In this document: in pieces, positions 20,041 to 29,771 of the stretch | How the letters are laid out: the number at the start of each line of letters is the position of its first letter | Position numbering within the stretch: the first letter of the stretch is position 1 | Source: Clostridia bacterium | GTDB lineage: Bacteria > Bacillota > DSM-521 > Neomoorellales > Neomoorellaceae | Direction of reading: 5' to 3' | Length of the DNA: 41,786 bases | NCBI GenBank assembly: GCA_030445865.1 | Contig: JASUSV010000011.1 | Span: 1 to 41,786, forward strand | The notes under the pieces: generated by a model | The model's database searches: none | The model's input: the letters and a program-made list of their open reading frames with translations, nothing else | Told to the model about the DNA's origin: nothing | Translations under genes and position numbers: made by a program

Positions 20041-20065
20041 AAACCCGCCTCCTATTTTTGCCCAT

Positions 20066-20103
20066 AAAAAAACTCCTTACCGCCTATCCAGGCTAATAAG
20101 GAG
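20066..20103 (-). terminator. Intrinsic terminator of the pyrR-pyrB attenuator
   Basis: In minus-strand RNA, CUCCUUA (complement of 20097-20103) pairs with UAAGGAG (complement of 20073-20079). An inner GCCU/AGGC pair closes the loop, and seven U residues follow (complement of 20066-20072). The 5' part of this hairpin is shared with the antiterminator described at 20095-20140, so the two are mutually exclusive. Confidence 0.85.
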
Positions 20104-20140
20104 GTTCTGGCCGCCGTCCTTATTAGCCTCACGGGGCTAA
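20095..20140 (-). promoter_or_regulatory. PyrR-responsive antiterminator / anti-antiterminator between pyrR and pyrB
   Basis: Just after the pyrR stop the RNA can form the stem UUAGCC/GGCUAA (complement of 20123-20140) around a CCGUGA loop. This resembles the PyrR-binding hairpin with its conserved GAGG. Its 3' side overlaps AAUAAGGA (complement of 20117-20124), which otherwise pairs with UCCUUAUU (complement of 20095-20102) to form an antiterminator that blocks the terminator at 20066-20103. By the Bacillus model, PyrR bound with UMP stabilises the first stem and so favours termination before pyrB. Confidence 0.8.
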
Positions 20141-20142
20141 TT

Positions 20143-20808
<666 letters not shown>

Positions 20809-20830
20809 TTAAAGGATTTTTCTTGGTATA

Positions 20831-20859
20831 AGTTTAAAAGATAGGGAGGCCGGAGTCAA
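20831..20859 (-). promoter_or_regulatory. Sigma-A-type promoter of the pyr operon
   Basis: TTGACT (complement of 20854-20859) and TAAACT (complement of 20831-20836) are separated by 17 bases. Start of transcription near 20824 places the PyrR-binding hairpin about 20 bases into the leader. The promoter lies only about 43 bases after the stop codon of the upstream cobD gene. Confidence 0.75.
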
Positions 20860-20901
20860 GGAAAATTTTTTATTATGACCTCATGCAACAATCATTTATA
20901 C

Positions 20902-22014
20902 CTACAAAATTTCTTCCAAAACCCGAAGCAGGGTAGCATTGGCCGCCCGATCTTTAACGGCAAGACGGATATAATCCGGACCTAAGCCGGGAAAGGAACT
21001 GCAATCGCGAATTAAAATCCCTCGCTGTCCGGTAGCCTGCGCCAAATTAGGCGACGTCCACCCCGAAGCGCTGATGTCGACCAAAATGAAATTGGCAGCG
21101 GCAGGAAAAGGTTTTAAGCCGGAGGCAACCAGCCCCATGAAAAGGTATTCCTTTTCCTGGCGGATTAAATCCCGACTGCGTTCCATATAGGCGTACTCCT
21201 TGAGGGCCACCTCGCCGGCCATCTGGGCAAGAATATTTACGCTCCAGGGATCGCGGGCCCGATGCAGGCGGGAAACCAATTGAGAACTGGTCACGGCCGC
21301 ACCCAAACGCAGGCCCGGCAGGGCAAAAAACTTAGTGAGAGAACGCAAGACGAGCAGGTTCCCGGTGATAGCGGCGCGGCGGCATAAAGTTAACTCCGAC
21401 CAGTCCGGCAGGAAGTCGAGAAAAGATTCGTCTACTACCAGGAAAACCCCCTGGTGGTAGCAGGCCTCCGCCAGGTCTTGTAAAATATCGCTGGAAATGA
21501 GGTTACCGGTGGGGTTGTTGGGATTACAGAGAAAAGCTAGGTCCAGACCGGAGAGATTTTTTAAAAAAGCGGCGGGGTCGAGATGAAAGCCGTCCTGCGG
21601 CCTCAGCAAAATCGTAGTTATTTCCGCCCCAGCAATCTGAGCCGTGCGCCGGTACTCGCTGAAAGTCGGCTCGACTATGAGCACTCGCCGCGGCCTTAAA
21701 GTTTGTAGCAGCAAATAAATTATCTCTACCGCACCGTTACCGGCCAAAACGTTTTCTATTCCCACACCGAGGTAAGCCGCCAGACTTGTCCTAAAACAAA
21801 AACTTTCCGGGTCCGGATAGCGCTGGATGGCGTTTAAGTTGCGGTGCAAGCAGTCCAGGACGGCAGCCGGGGGTCCCAGAGGATTGATGTTGGTGCTAAA
21901 ATCCAGCATATCCTCGGGAGCATAACCATAAAGCAATGCCGCTTCTTGCCAGTTACCGCCATGAACTGCCGGCTCTATTTCCCGACTGCCGCCGACAATG
22001 CCTCTGTCGACCAT
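20902..22014 (-). CDS. cobD: L-threonine-O-3-phosphate decarboxylase
   Basis: PLP enzyme producing (R)-1-aminopropan-2-ol O-2-phosphate, the linker of the cobalamin nucleotide loop. The 370-residue protein has the hallmark HGGNWQEAALLYG start region, LDFSTNINPLGPP, LCNPNNPTGNL, and the PLP lysine in LRSLTKFFALPGLRLG. Histidinol-phosphate aminotransferases are close relatives, but the HGGN start and position beside pduX favour CobD. The start lies 40 bases inside pduX, and I found no later start before the conserved HGGN. Its substrate, phosphothreonine, is the product of the upstream gene. It is the last gene of the cob run. Confidence 0.93.
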   Translation of the reverse strand: MVDRGIVGGSREIEPAVHGGNWQEAALLYGYAPEDMLDFSTNINPLGPPAAVLDCLHRNLNAIQRYPDPESFCFRTSLAAYLGVGIENVLAGNGAVEIIYLLLQTLRPRRVLIVEPTFSEYRRTAQIAGAEITTILLRPQDGFHLDPAAFLKNLSGLDLAFLCNPNNPTGNLISSDILQDLAEACYHQGVFLVVDESFLDFLPDWSELTLCRRAAITGNLLVLRSLTKFFALPGLRLGAAVTSSQLVSRLHRARDPWSVNILAQMAGEVALKEYAYMERSRDLIRQEKEYLFMGLVASGLKPFPAAANFILVDISASGWTSPNLAQATGQRGILIRDCSSFPGLGPDYIRLAVKDRAANATLLRVLEEIL

Positions 22015-22883
22015 GCTTCTGCCGCAACCTCCACGCCGCCGCTGGCCAGCGAGGCCTTAAAAAAATTAAGATGCGGGTGGCGTTTTTTGAGTTTAATTTG
22101 TAATTCCCGGCTATCAATTTCACCCGGCCGGTAGAGGATGCCTAGGACGGTACCGCTATGAGCGGCATTTACCCCCAGAGCACCGCCTTCCAAGGCCAGA
22201 TCCAAGATGGATTCCAGTTCTGGCTTGGGTAAAATAACCTGGTTGGCCAGAGCGCTCAAAGTCGCTCCCCGAGCGACCAGGGCGGCATTTTGTTCGGCCA
22301 GGCCCAGCCGTACCAGTTGGCCGGCCTGCTGTACCAGGGGTTCTTTAGCCCGATTAAGTTTTATTAGATCCTGGCGCCGGTTAAAATTGACCGTATCTAC
22401 CTTGCCGCCGAGGTCAACAATTAAAATTTCCAATTCTGGAGCCGGGCCCAGGTATTCCTGCTTCTTCCCGTGGATATGGTCGAAAAGGGCAATGCCGGGC
22501 AAAAAAGTACCGTCGCTGGGTTCAATTTGAAGGGCAATCCTGGCCAGCTCGACATAAGTGAGGCGATAACCCGCCGCCGCTGCTGTTGCCGCCGCCGCCG
22601 CAACCACATCGGCGGTACTGGTGGCCAGGCCTTTGCCCGGTGGCAAGGGATTTTCTACCCACACCTTCGCCCCGGCCCGCTCACCCAGCAGGTTTAAAGC
22701 CAGTCGCACTGCCCGCAGGGCCTTACTCCGACCGAGGGGACCGTAAATACCGCCGCCCGGCTTTAACTCTACCGTAACTTTTGCCCAGACATTAATGGGG
22801 CAAGTAATCAGGCAGTAACTCCCATCTATGATTCCCTGAACCAGCTCCCCGCAGGAGCAGGGCACGCGCGCCGTCGCCCGCAT
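21975..22883 (-). CDS. pduX: L-threonine kinase, PduX type
   Basis: GHMP-family kinase phosphorylating L-threonine for CobD. The 302-residue protein has the PduX N-terminal signature VPCSCGELVQG, the GHMP ATP loop PLPPGKGLATSTADVVAA at about 80-97, and a C-terminal GHMP motif NAAHSGTVLGILY. In Salmonella pduX lies in the propanediol operon. Here it sits in the cob run directly before cobD, which ties it to de novo synthesis. It starts 20 bases after cobS stops. Confidence 0.93.
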   Translation of the reverse strand: MRATARVPCSCGELVQGIIDGSYCLITCPINVWAKVTVELKPGGGIYGPLGRSKALRAVRLALNLLGERAGAKVWVENPLPPGKGLATSTADVVAAAAATAAAAGYRLTYVELARIALQIEPSDGTFLPGIALFDHIHGKKQEYLGPAPELEILIVDLGGKVDTVNFNRRQDLIKLNRAKEPLVQQAGQLVRLGLAEQNAALVARGATLSALANQVILPKPELESILDLALEGGALGVNAAHSGTVLGILYRPGEIDSRELQIKLKKRHPHLNFFKASLASGGVEVAAEAWSTEALSAAVGK

Positions 22884-22903
22884 ACCATTCCCCCTTTCCC
22901 GGC

Positions 22904-23662
22904 CTAAAGCAAGAACAAACCCAATACCAGGACGTAAACCTCGGCTATTTCCGCCAGGGCGCCGTAGGTATCGCCGGTTAAGCCCCCGATCCGGTGGCAG
23001 ACCCAGGTGCCCCAGTACCAGGCCAGTAGACCTACCAGGAAAGCCAGCACCAGCCCCATAAGCCCCATGACTAAATAGACAATTGTCAATGCGATGACTG
23101 TAGCTCCTACTAGAAAACTGCGCCCGCCACGGCTGCCGGCGCCAAAAAGGCTACCCATACCGTCACTGCGGGCATAGGGAAAAAGAATAAGCGCCAAAAC
23201 CACAGACCAGCGGCTTAAGACCGGCATAATTAAAAGCAGCGGCGAAAGGTTCCAGCCAGGTTGTGGGGGCAGAGAGAAGAACAGGCTGAACTTAAGCAGT
23301 AGGAGTATAATAACCGCCGTTACTCCGTGGGCTCCGACATGGCTATCCTTCATAATGGCCAGGATACGCTCCCGCTCGCGGCCGGAAAAAAGGCCGTCTA
23401 TACTGTCCATAAACCCGTCCAGGTGTAGGCCCCCGGTCAGGTAAACCTCCAGGGCCAAAAGCAGGCCGGCCTGGACTGCCGGTGGCATATGAAAAGCTAA
23501 AATCTGGCGGCACGCTGCCAGGATAAGGCCCAGGAGCAGGCCAATTAACGGAAAATAGGCCAGGCTGCGATGGAAATCTTCCGGCGTCCTGCCGCCCTCG
23601 CCCAATTCCAAGCGGGTAAGAAACCGTAGCGCTGTTAAGAAAGCCTTGAGCTGATTCCTCAA
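22904..23662 (-). CDS. cobS: Adenosylcobinamide-GDP ribazoletransferase
   Basis: Membrane enzyme that joins adenosylcobinamide-GDP and alpha-ribazole (phosphate) in the last assembly step. The 252-residue protein is hydrophobic, with about six predicted membrane segments. It has the CobS motif [18 protein letters not shown] (about 77-94) and DSHVGAHGV. The ATG overlaps the cobT stop as ATGA, so cobT and cobS are translationally coupled. Confidence 0.95.
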   Translation of the reverse strand: MRNQLKAFLTALRFLTRLELGEGGRTPEDFHRSLAYFPLIGLLLGLILAACRQILAFHMPPAVQAGLLLALEVYLTGGLHLDGFMDSIDGLFSGRERERILAIMKDSHVGAHGVTAVIILLLLKFSLFFSLPPQPGWNLSPLLLIMPVLSRWSVVLALILFPYARSDGMGSLFGAGSRGGRSFLVGATVIALTIVYLVMGLMGLVLAFLVGLLAWYWGTWVCHRIGGLTGDTYGALAEIAEVYVLVLGLFLL

Positions 23663-24720
23663 CCGTTTAAGGCCCCCGCCACGCCGGCTTCGGCAAAGGT
23701 AGCCATCTCGTTAAAGATCTTGACGGCCGCATCGACCAGAGTCATTCCTAAAGCAGCTCCGGTACCTTCGCCTAAACGCATGCGCATATTTAGCATGGGC
23801 TGCAAGCCTAACATTTCCAGCATTATCCGGTGACCCGGTTCCTCTGAAAGATGGGAAGCAAGCAGGTAGTGGCAACAGAGCTTATTTAATTTGGCCGCAA
23901 TCAGGGCCGCAGCACCGGATATAAAACCGTCAATGATAACCGGTACCCGCGCAGCCGCCCCGGCCAGGATCACCCCGGCCATGCCTGCTATCTCCAGCCC
24001 CCCGACTTTAGCCAGGACATCGAGGCCGTCGTCGGGGTTGGGCCGGTTGACTTTTAAGCCCTGCTCGATAGCTTTAATTTTTAGCTCCAGGCGGTTATCG
24101 TCGATGCCGGTACCGCGGCCTATAATCTCCCTTACCGGCAAGCCGCTTAAGGCGGCCAGGATGGCTGTACTGGGAGTAGTATTACCGATGCCCATCTCGC
24201 CGATGCCGAGAAGCTCCGTACCTCGCCGGATGCAGTCATTGGCCACTTCTATACCTACTTCCAGAGCAGCTACAGCCTGCTCCCTGGTTAAAGCCGGTCC
24301 CTCAGCCAGGTTAGCCGTACCGTAAGCGACCTTACGCTTGAGCAGGCCCGGCAGGTCGGGCAAATCGGCGGCCACCCCAATATCGACCAGCAATAGCTCG
24401 GCACCGGCATGACGGGCCAGGACGTTAATTGCCGCGCCACCGTTCACAAAATTAAATACCATCTGGGCAGTTACTTCCTGGGGAAAGGCGCTAACCCCGT
24501 TAGCCACCACGCCGTGATCGCCGGCCATAAGGATGTGCGTCTTGCGCGGCAGGGAAGTCGGTAGCCGTCCTGTAATGCCGGCTAGAATCCGCGCCAGGTC
24601 TTCCAGCACCCCTAGGCTACCGGGAGGCTTGGTCAGATTATCAAGCCTGGCCTGGGCTTTTGCTTGCGCCTCGTTATCTAGAGGCTTAATAGCTTCTATA
24701 GTCTGCCTCAAAAGTCTCAT
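23659..24720 (-). CDS. cobT: Nicotinate-nucleotide--dimethylbenzimidazole phosphoribosyltransferase
   Basis: Activates the lower-ligand base as an alpha-ribotide using nicotinate mononucleotide. The 353-residue protein shows [15 protein letters not shown] near the N-terminus, [27 protein letters not shown], and the catalytic Glu in [13 protein letters not shown] near residue 317. The identity of its base (dimethyl- or methoxybenzimidazole) cannot be read from the sequence. No lower-ligand synthesis gene (bluB or bza type) is in the window. AGGAGG-like sequence precedes the ATG. Confidence 0.96.
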   Translation of the reverse strand: MRLLRQTIEAIKPLDNEAQAKAQARLDNLTKPPGSLGVLEDLARILAGITGRLPTSLPRKTHILMAGDHGVVANGVSAFPQEVTAQMVFNFVNGGAAINVLARHAGAELLLVDIGVAADLPDLPGLLKRKVAYGTANLAEGPALTREQAVAALEVGIEVANDCIRRGTELLGIGEMGIGNTTPSTAILAALSGLPVREIIGRGTGIDDNRLELKIKAIEQGLKVNRPNPDDGLDVLAKVGGLEIAGMAGVILAGAAARVPVIIDGFISGAAALIAAKLNKLCCHYLLASHLSEEPGHRIMLEMLGLQPMLNMRMRLGEGTGAALGMTLVDAAVKIFNEMATFAEAGVAGALNG

Positions 24721-24750
24721 TAAGAGGTGCCTCCTTAAGCTTGAAAAGTT

Positions 24751-26145
24751 TTAGGTAGAAAGCGGTAGATAATTTGGTTTGCGGCCGGCATACTTCCGGC
24801 AGGCCCCCAAAAAATTCTGCGCCGCCGCCGGGCTGCCGGTCCAGTGGAGATGAAGATAAGAAGCCAGTACCGAACCTGAAGCATAACCTTCCGGCCGATT
24901 ACTTTCCGTTAGGCAATAGGCCCAGGGAAAGCCTTCTTCTACTTCCAAACTTGAATAGTGAAACTCGTGCCCTCTTAAGGTCATGCCAGCCGGCCCGAGA
25001 ATACCGGAACGCCAAGTTACCGCCTGCCAGTAGCCCATGCTGGCCAGGCGTTTATTAATGCGGCAAATGGCAGGCACAATCCCGGCCAAGGGCCAGTACC
25101 TCCCTTCTAGATCTTCAAGGCCACGGCAGAGATACATTAGGCCTCCGCATTCGGCGTAAAGGGGCAAGCCCTTAGTTACCTGGCGCCGCAGATCTTCTTG
25201 CAGAGACACATTGGCTACTAGCTCAGACAAAAAGATTTCCGGAAAACCGCCCCCGATTATCACCCCCGTTACCCCCGCCGGCAGCCTGGAATCCGATATA
25301 GGGCTGAAGGGAATGAGCTCGGCGCCGCAGGCCTCAAGGTAATCCAGGGCATCCTGGTAGTAAAAATTAAAGGCGGCGTCACGGGCAATGGCTATCGGCA
25401 AATGTTCACGTGGAGGCTGCGCCGGGAAGAGGAGTTGTACCGGCGGCACTAATTCCTCTGCCTGCCCGGCTACGGCCAGGATGCGGTCCAGATCCAAGGC
25501 CTTACTGACTACCGTAGCCAGCCGGTCCAGTACGGCCGCAAGCCCCTTTATCTCCACCGCCGGGATCAATCCCAGGTGGCGCGAGGGTAATTCCATCCTG
25601 GTCTCCCGTTCCAGGCAGCCGACGACGGGGATGCCGGTCGCCCCTTCTATGGCCGGTTGCAGTATTTCCCGGTGACGCCGCCCAGCAACCCGGTTTAATA
25701 TGACGCCGGCTATTTTAATCTCGGGGTCAAAGCAAGCGTATCCCAGAACCATGGCCGCCGCGCTCTGGCCCAGGGAAGTAGCATCCACGACCAGCAATAC
25801 AGGTGCCTTAAGAATGCGAGCTACCTCCGCCGTACTCCCGGCGCCACTCCTGGCCTGCCCGTCGTAGAGGCCCATAACGCCTTCGATTACAGCGACATCG
25901 GCCGTGGCTGCCGCCCGCAAGTATATCTCCCGCAACACATCTTCGGAGAGCAAAAAACTGTCCAGATTGCGCGAAGGGCGACCGGTAGCCGCCGTGTGGT
26001 AGCCGGGGTCAATATAATCAGGCCCTACCTTAAACCCCTGCACTTTTAACCCCCTGCGCGCCAGGGCGGCCATCAGCCCGGTAGCGATGGTAGTCTTACC
26101 CACACCGCTCTTCACGCCGGCAATAATTATACGCGCCTGAGCCAC
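24751..26145 (-). CDS. cbiA: Cobyrinate a,c-diamide synthase
   Basis: Amidates the a and c side chains of cobyrinate using glutamine and ATP. The 464-residue protein starts with the dethiobiotin-synthetase-like ATP domain (IIIAGVKSGVGKTTIATGL, then GFKVGPDYIDPGYH). It ends with a class I glutaminase domain with the Cys in YAECGGLMYL (about 330) and the His in GHEFHYS. GTG 26143-26145 is the start because GGGGGTGG lies shortly before it. The longer ATG at 26190 would run into cbiB. The ribosome site overlaps the cbiB stop. Confidence 0.95.
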   Translation of the reverse strand: MAQARIIIAGVKSGVGKTTIATGLMAALARRGLKVQGFKVGPDYIDPGYHTAATGRPSRNLDSFLLSEDVLREIYLRAAATADVAVIEGVMGLYDGQARSGAGSTAEVARILKAPVLLVVDATSLGQSAAAMVLGYACFDPEIKIAGVILNRVAGRRHREILQPAIEGATGIPVVGCLERETRMELPSRHLGLIPAVEIKGLAAVLDRLATVVSKALDLDRILAVAGQAEELVPPVQLLFPAQPPREHLPIAIARDAAFNFYYQDALDYLEACGAELIPFSPISDSRLPAGVTGVIIGGGFPEIFLSELVANVSLQEDLRRQVTKGLPLYAECGGLMYLCRGLEDLEGRYWPLAGIVPAICRINKRLASMGYWQAVTWRSGILGPAGMTLRGHEFHYSSLEVEEGFPWAYCLTESNRPEGYASGSVLASYLHLHWTGSPAAAQNFLGACRKYAGRKPNYLPLST

Positions 26146-26156
26146 ATTTCCACCCC

Positions 26157-27134
26157 CTACCACCAGCTCCAAGGTAGGACCCAGAGCCAAATGCCGCCAA
26201 TAACAACAAATAAGAGGGTTGCCACCACCATCAGCCTGACAGCTTGGACGATATGTTCGGCTACCAGCTCCCGACGGGCTTTACCAATATAAGGGCGGAA
26301 GGAGGCTATTCCCTGGTAATAGTTAGTACCGCCCAGGCGCACCCCTAGGGCGCCGGCTACCGCCGCTTCTGGGAACCCGCTGTTGGGACTTGGGTGGCGG
26401 CGGGAATCGCGACACATAGTTAACCAGGCACCAGGGAAGTCGGCCCCGGTTAAGGCTGCTGCTAGGCAGAGTAGGAAACCGGTCAGCCTTGCCGGGAGGT
26501 AATTGGCCGCGTCGTCCAGGCGCGCCGAGGCGCGGCCAAAATAGAGGTAGCGCTCGTTCCGGTAACCCAGCATGGAATCCAAGGTATTGACGGCCCGGTA
26601 AGCCATAGCCAGGGGTACCCCGCCGATCAGGCCGAAAAAAAGGGGGGCGATTATGCCGTCGCTGGTGTTTTCGGCTACCGTTTCCACCGTAGCCCTTGCT
26701 ACTTCGCCCGCAGACAGATGCCCCGTATCGCGGCCGACAATTAACCCTACAAGGCGGCGGGCTTCCGGTAACCTGCCGGCCTTAAGGCTCTGGTAGACCC
26801 TCAGGCCGGCTGCCGCCAGGCCGCGGCAGGCTATGGTGGTTGACAGCAACCAGGCGCTTAAAATCAGACCGGCCAAAGGGGATAAGCGGTAAGCCAGTGC
26901 CAGTAATAAATAAGTTGCCAGCCAGGAAACGGCCACTACCAGCGCTGCCAGAATCCCGCCGACAAGAACCTGCTGCCTCGGTGTGATGGCCAAAGGCCGG
27001 AGAAGCTTCTCCAGCCGCACGATGAGCCAACCCATAATCTGCGTTGGGTGAAGTAACCAGCAGGGATCTCCTATAGCCAGGTCCAAAAACAAAGCCCCCA
27101 GGAAAACGGGAAGGCTAAGAACCAAAACCCACAC
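26157..27134 (-). CDS. cbiB: Adenosylcobinamide-phosphate synthase
   Basis: Membrane protein attaching the aminopropanol phosphate arm (from CobD) to adenosylcobyric acid. The 325-residue protein has LFLDLAIGDPCWLLHPTQIMG at the N-terminus, ETVAENTSDGIIAPLFF (about 170-186), and the conserved DSRRHPSPNSGFPEAAVAGALGV in the C-terminal third. Several hydrophobic segments are visible. It overlaps cbiP by 20 bases. A TTG three codons downstream of the GTG start is an alternative. Confidence 0.95.
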   Translation of the reverse strand: MWVLVLSLPVFLGALFLDLAIGDPCWLLHPTQIMGWLIVRLEKLLRPLAITPRQQVLVGGILAALVVAVSWLATYLLLALAYRLSPLAGLILSAWLLSTTIACRGLAAAGLRVYQSLKAGRLPEARRLVGLIVGRDTGHLSAGEVARATVETVAENTSDGIIAPLFFGLIGGVPLAMAYRAVNTLDSMLGYRNERYLYFGRASARLDDAANYLPARLTGFLLCLAAALTGADFPGAWLTMCRDSRRHPSPNSGFPEAAVAGALGVRLGGTNYYQGIASFRPYIGKARRELVAEHIVQAVRLMVVATLLFVVIGGIWLWVLPWSWW

Positions 27135-28674
27135 CTGCCAGGGGTCGGGGCAGGCCCATAATCTGCGCCAGCCGCTCTAGGTCCAGGTTCGCCCCCACAG
27201 CCTGCGCCAGGGCATCCAGACGTACCTCCAGGTCGGCGGTAAAATTATATCCGTTATCTACGTCGGCCAGGCCCCGCCGACGCCTTAAGGCGGATAATAC
27301 ATGGTGGCGAAAACGATCATTATCGAAAATGCCGTGGATGTAAGTCCCCAGGACCAGCCCGCCGGGAGCCACAGCCCCATCAGCCAAATCCACCGCCTCT
27401 TCCCCCCGCTTTTTTATCCGGAAAGCTGCGCCTGCATTGTTTAATCGGCGGCTCTGGCCCATATGGATTTCATACCCCCGTACCTGCAAACCGCGGCAGG
27501 GCTCCAGGAAGGGGCCGCTACCTGTGACGATAGCTTCAACCAGATACGTAGTTTTAGCGGGAGCAAAAGTAGTAACTACATCAAGCAGGCCCAGCCCATC
27601 AATCTCGCGTATATCGCTGCCTTCGCTTCCCTCAGGATCGCGAATTTCCAGCCCCAGCATCTGGTAGCCACCGCAGATGCCGATTACCGGCGTACCAAGA
27701 GCGGCCAATTTCTTGATTTCCCCAACCTTACCACAACTCTTCAGAAAAAGCAGATCGCCAATGGTATTTTTACTGCCAGGCAGGATAATCAGGTCGGGCT
27801 GGCCTAGAGGCTCGCGGCCAGTAACATATCGGACGTTAACGCCTGGCTCCCGTTCCAGGGGGTCAAAGTCGGTAAAATTAGAGATGCGTGGAGTTACTAC
27901 TACAGCAATCTCTATTTGACCCGCTCCCGTATTCCGGTTAACTTTTCCTTCCAAAGCCACCGAATCTTCTTCCGGTAAGCTTAAGTCAGGCAGGTAGGGC
28001 ACTACTCCCAGCACGGGCTTCCCAGTCCTGGCTTCAAGAAATTCCAGGGCTGGCCTCAGGAGTTCCAGGTCACCGCGGAATTTATTGATAATAATACCGG
28101 CTACAAGTTCCCTTTCATCAGGGTCGAGCAGTTCCAGGGTACCTACTACTGCTGCCAGAGCGCCACCGCGGTCGATATCTGCCACCAGCAGTACCGGCGC
28201 CTGGGCCATTTTCGCCACACGCATATTAGCGATCTCGCGATCTTTTAAATTTACTTCCGCCGGACTGCCGGCGCCTTCAATAATGATAACATCGAACTCG
28301 CGACAGAGGCAGCGGTAGGCCTGTTCTACCACATCCAGCAAGTGCTGATTATAGCCACTGTGGTACTCCTTAGCCCCTAAGTTTCCGACCGGGCGACCCA
28401 GGACCACCACCTGAGAGCAGGCGGGGGCGGTAGGCTTTAAGAGCACGGGATTCATTTCTACTCGCGGCTCTACACCGGCGGCATAGGCCTGGAGTACCTG
28501 AGCGCGGCCCATCTCGCCGCCATCCCGGGTAACGCAGGAGTTTAAGGCCATGTTCTGGGCCTTAAAGGGCGCCACCCGGTAGCCAGCCTTGTAGAAGAGA
28601 CGGCAGAGGGCGGCAGCCAGGATGCTTTTACCGACGTTAGAACTGGTTCCCTGTAGCATGATGCTTAAGGCCAT
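27115..28674 (-). CDS. cbiP: Cobyric acid synthase
   Basis: Adds four amide groups (b, d, e, g) to adenosylcobyrinate a,c-diamide. The 519-residue protein starts LMLQGTSSNVGKSIL-like (MLQGTSSNVGKSILAAAL), followed by PFKAQNMALNSCVT. A C-terminal glutaminase domain has the Cys in GICGGYQMLGLEI and the GYEIHMG motif. Length is typical of CobQ/CbiP. It overlaps cbiC by ten bases and cbiB by twenty. Called cobQ in aerobic-pathway naming. Confidence 0.96.
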   Translation of the reverse strand: MALSIMLQGTSSNVGKSILAAALCRLFYKAGYRVAPFKAQNMALNSCVTRDGGEMGRAQVLQAYAAGVEPRVEMNPVLLKPTAPACSQVVVLGRPVGNLGAKEYHSGYNQHLLDVVEQAYRCLCREFDVIIIEGAGSPAEVNLKDREIANMRVAKMAQAPVLLVADIDRGGALAAVVGTLELLDPDERELVAGIIINKFRGDLELLRPALEFLEARTGKPVLGVVPYLPDLSLPEEDSVALEGKVNRNTGAGQIEIAVVVTPRISNFTDFDPLEREPGVNVRYVTGREPLGQPDLIILPGSKNTIGDLLFLKSCGKVGEIKKLAALGTPVIGICGGYQMLGLEIRDPEGSEGSDIREIDGLGLLDVVTTFAPAKTTYLVEAIVTGSGPFLEPCRGLQVRGYEIHMGQSRRLNNAGAAFRIKKRGEEAVDLADGAVAPGGLVLGTYIHGIFDNDRFRHHVLSALRRRRGLADVDNGYNFTADLEVRLDALAQAVGANLDLERLAQIMGLPRPLAGVGFGS

Positions 28675-29297
28675 CGTTCCACCACCAGCTTGAGCAGGGC
28701 GTTTACGGCCGCTACGGCTACCGTGCTACCTCCTTTAGGTCCCTGTACCACCAAATGCGGGACCTCCGTTGCGGCCAGGGCGGCCTTGGCTTCGGCGGCG
28801 CCGACAAAACCGACTGGTACACCGATTACGGCTGCCGGCCGGGCAGAACCGGCCTTAATTAGCTCCAACAGGCGAAAGAGGGCCGTCGGCGCGTTGCCGA
28901 TGGCCACCAGGCCGCCCTCCATCCGGGGAGCCAGCCGCTCTATGGCCACCAGAGCCCGCGTCTCGTTTCTCTTTTTGGCCGCAGCGATTACCTCCGGTTC
29001 GCGAATGGCGCAAAAGATCTGGCCGCCCAACTCCGCAACCAGGCGTGCGTTAATGCCGCTACGCACCATTTCTACATCGGTAAAAATGCCGGCACCTCGC
29101 TGCAAGGCCGCTACCGCTGCCGCCACAAAGTCGGGGTGAAAGACTACCAACCTAGCGTAGCCGATATCACCGGTAGCGTGGATAATCCTGGCTAAAACCG
29201 CCTTCTCTCCAGCCCTTAATGGGTAATCGCCCAGTTCCCGGGAAATAATAGCCTGGCTCTGGGCCTCGATGGCCAGGGGATCACGCAGGAAGGACAC
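28665..29297 (-). CDS. cbiC: Cobalt-precorrin-8 methylmutase
   Basis: Moves the C11 methyl group to C12, producing cobyrinate. The 210-residue protein has the catalytic His in RIIHATGDIGYA (about 40), then TDVEMVRSGI and GNAPTALFRLLELI, and PVGFVGAAEAKAAL near the C-terminus. GTG 29295-29297 has GGAGG nine bases upstream. The start lies inside the end of cbiX, giving a 17-base overlap. Confidence 0.95.
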   Translation of the reverse strand: MSFLRDPLAIEAQSQAIISRELGDYPLRAGEKAVLARIIHATGDIGYARLVVFHPDFVAAAVAALQRGAGIFTDVEMVRSGINARLVAELGGQIFCAIREPEVIAAAKKRNETRALVAIERLAPRMEGGLVAIGNAPTALFRLLELIKAGSARPAAVIGVPVGFVGAAEAKAALAATEVPHLVVQGPKGGSTVAVAAVNALLKLVVERWP

Positions 29298-29664
29298 CGC
29301 CTTTCACCTCCCGGATGCGCTCGATGATAATGTCGGCAATGCGGCTGTCGGCCCCTAGGTTGGCCGCATAAATGATTTTTAAGTCCGGATAGTTGAAACG
29401 CAGCCGTTCCAGTTCCTCGGGAATATCTCGCTGAACATGCAGGCCATTGAAGAGGAACAGGGGTACTACCACCACCTCTTTAGCCCCTTTAATAGCCAGG
29501 GAATCAATCCCCTCGGCTAAAGTTGGCCGGCTGCGCATCATGTAGCAGGCTTCCACCTGCAACCCGCCCAACCGCTGCTGCACCTGGGCTGCCAGTTGGC
29601 GTAAACCCTCATTAGCCGCTGGAATGCGGCTGCCGTGACCTAAAAGAATGATGCCTATGTCCAT
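29281..29664 (-). CDS. cbiX: Sirohydrochlorin cobaltochelatase, small CbiX form
   Basis: Inserts cobalt into sirohydrochlorin, the committing step of the anaerobic route. The 127-residue protein is the short single-domain form that must dimerise. It has the active-site GHGSR near the N-terminus, and LFLFNGLHVQRDIPEE with the second catalytic His. ATG 29662-29664 is used because GGAGG lies just before it. The longer frame to 29727 adds 21 unrelated residues. SirB-type ferrochelatases are related, but the location fixes cobalt. It follows a 107-base gap after cbiJ, in which I saw no clear promoter or terminator. Confidence 0.93.
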   Translation of the reverse strand: MDIGIILLGHGSRIPAANEGLRQLAAQVQQRLGGLQVEACYMMRSRPTLAEGIDSLAIKGAKEVVVVPLFLFNGLHVQRDIPEELERLRFNYPDLKIIYAANLGADSRIADIIIERIREVKGGVLPA

Positions 29665-29771
29665 TGCTTTTTCCTCCGGTAAACAAAGCTTCACTACTAA
29701 GACTTGGATTACCTTATAGCTCCTCAAAGATTTTACTAATAGGTCCTTAGCTCATGGTGATCCTTATTCGT

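Noticed and set aside
29665-29771. Internal promoter in the 107-base gap between cbiJ and cbiX
   Set aside because: TTGAGG is present but without a credible -10 at the right distance.
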